From: JACQHM01 sp964535215
Lineage (GTDB): Bacteria > Methylomirabilota > Methylomirabilia > Methylomirabilales > JACQHM01
Assembly (NCBI GenBank): GCA_964535215.1
Contig: CAZHST010000009.1
Span: 1 to 64,000, forward strand
Length of the DNA stretch: 64,000 nt
Reading direction: 5' to 3'
A program made the translations under genes and the position numbers. Below are positions 63,248 to 64,000 of the stretch, piece by piece; the stretch's first letter is position 1; every line of letters begins with the position of its first letter. The notes beneath the pieces are model-generated. The model did not search any database, was not told the DNA's origin, and was given only the letters and a program-made list of their open reading frames with translations.

Positions 63248-64000
63248 ATGTCTTCAACGGTCACCGTGGCCCTTGCCTACCCGAATACGGAAGCGGTGGG
63301 GATGGCTGACCAGGGCTTTGAAGCCTTCTCCGCCCGCCTGGCCGCCCTCCCCAACCTAACCTTTGAGCGGTTCTTCCTTGAGGAGGAGCGACCCCCTGAC
63401 CGGCGCCTCTTGGCGTTCGACGTTATGGCCTTCTTCCTCTCCCGGGAGGGGGATTGCCTGAACGTCCTTCGGTTCCTCCAGCAGGCTGGCTTCCCCCTTC
63501 TGGCCTCTGAGCGCCAGGAGGGATGGCCCCTTGTAGCCCTGGAGGGGCCCTGCGCCAGGAGGAACCCCGAACCCCTGGCCCCTTTTGTGGATCTCGTCTT
63601 CCTCGATGATCGAGCCTGGGATGCTTTAAAGAACGGTCGGACCCTTGAGGGTCCCGGCGTCTATATCCCGCGATTGTACAAAGTGTTCTATAGAGAGGAT
63701 GGGACAGTTGCTGAGGTCACCGTCGAAGGGGGTGCACCCCTGCCGGTCAACCCTTCCCCCTTCCCCCTTCCCCCAGAAGGTCTCAACTTTGCATTACCGG
63801 AGGCTGAACGGCGACCGGATCTTCTCGAGGTCGGGGCGGGGACGGAGCGGCTCAGGCGCCTGATCGGCATCCCGATGGGCGACCAGGAACTCTTCGACGC
63901 GGCAGATCGGGTTCTTTCCTCCGGGACAAGGCATCTACGGCTCTCCTTCTGGATCGGCCTGCCGGCGGAGCGGGAGGAGGACATCTCGGCCATCCCCCGC
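63248..64000 (+). CDS. B12-binding/radical SAM-like protein apparently lacking the cluster core, 3' partial
   Basis: An open frame of 251 codons runs off the window. Residues 1-155 match the N-terminal cobalamin-binding-like domain of a large radical SAM family (ALAYPNTEAVGMADQGFEAF, FDVMAFFLSREGDCLNVLRF, PLAPFVDLVFLDD, GVYIPRLYKVFYREDG). Residues about 195-250 match the later part of the radical SAM barrel (EVGAGTERLRRLIGIP, LRLSFWIGLPAEREEDI). The stretch between, where relatives have the CxxxCxxC core of 130 or more residues, is only about 20 residues. The product would not bind a 4Fe-4S cluster. An AGGGGGG site precedes the ATG. Confidence 0.7.
   Translation, partial: MSSTVTVALAYPNTEAVGMADQGFEAFSARLAALPNLTFERFFLEEERPPDRRLLAFDVMAFFLSREGDCLNVLRFLQQAGFPLLASERQEGWPLVALEGPCARRNPEPLAPFVDLVFLDDRAWDALKNGRTLEGPGVYIPRLYKVFYREDGTVAEVTVEGGAPLPVNPSPFPLPPEGLNFALPEAERRPDLLEVGAGTERLRRLIGIPMGDQELFDAADRVLSSGTRHLRLSFWIGLPAEREEDISAIPR
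63754..63774. repeat. Short C-rich tandem repeat (TTCCCCC units)
   Basis: Three near-perfect TTCCCCC units lie within the reading frame of the radical SAM-like gene, coding for a Pro-rich stretch (PSPFPLPP). They lie at the place where the conserved core is missing. Confidence 0.55.

Overview
This 64 kb window is high-GC, densely coding bacterial DNA. The cell it comes from is Gram-negative: there are lipoprotein signal peptides, a TRAP transporter, a MacAB-type export system, a MurE with the meso-diaminopimelate motif DNPR, and a complete dcw cell-wall and division cluster. The combination of a ferredoxin-dependent KorAB, an archaeal-type split glutamate synthase, a form II CoxL, two thermophile-associated uracil-DNA glycosylase families and a probable selenoprotein suggests a deep-branching, environmentally sampled lineage such as Methylomirabilota/NC10, Rokubacteria, Tectomicrobia or Desulfobacterota. 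This placement is inference; no rRNA or tRNA gene was seen. The standard genetic code applies, with TGA as a normal stop in most genes.

Layout. 1-7865 holds a 5'-truncated amidase, a TRAP transporter (DctP lipoprotein plus fused DctQM), an SDR, a lipocalin-like secreted protein and an orphan molybdenum hydroxylase large subunit. 7911-12954 holds pyrE and a quinone reductase back to back across a palindromic promoter region, a DUF2914 membrane protein, and a ParA-type ATPase with a small partner and a membrane protein. 13161-16354 is a MacAB-like export operon. 16363-19854 (minus) is korAB with a CBS-domain gene. 20073 starts an M48 lipoprotein protease.

21196-29151 is a glycolate/2-hydroxyacid island: an Nramp-fold transporter without the metal motif, GlcD, a DsrE-family gene, GlcE, GlcF and a glyoxylate carboligase-like enzyme. 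The DsrE gene contains two in-frame TGA codons arranged as UxxU, followed by a perfect SECIS-like hairpin. It is read here as a double-selenocysteine protein and is the most notable find. 29236-38792 contains mtnA, a response regulator, a lytic transglycosylase, coaBC, family 4 UDG, a PflX-like radical SAM protein and an aminotransferase. 38886-44884 (minus) has a coiled-coil protein with a PCP_red-like domain and the four-gene split glutamate synthase. 45020-45977 has family 5 UDG and a decayed Phd-VapC toxin-antitoxin pair.

46294-63192 is the dcw operon: promoter, MraZ operator, mraZ, rsmH, ftsL, ftsI, murE, murF, mraY, murD, ftsW, murG, murC, murB, ftsQ, ftsA, ftsZ. Most junctions overlap or are separated by a few bases; no ddl is present. 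After ftsZ an open frame runs off the window end. It resembles a B12-binding radical SAM protein whose cluster-binding core has been deleted.

Two dispersed short repeat families decorate gene ends. One is a 7-bp-period repeat (GCTGAYN units) found at eight or more sites, and it supplies stop codons and C-terminal tails of several genes.
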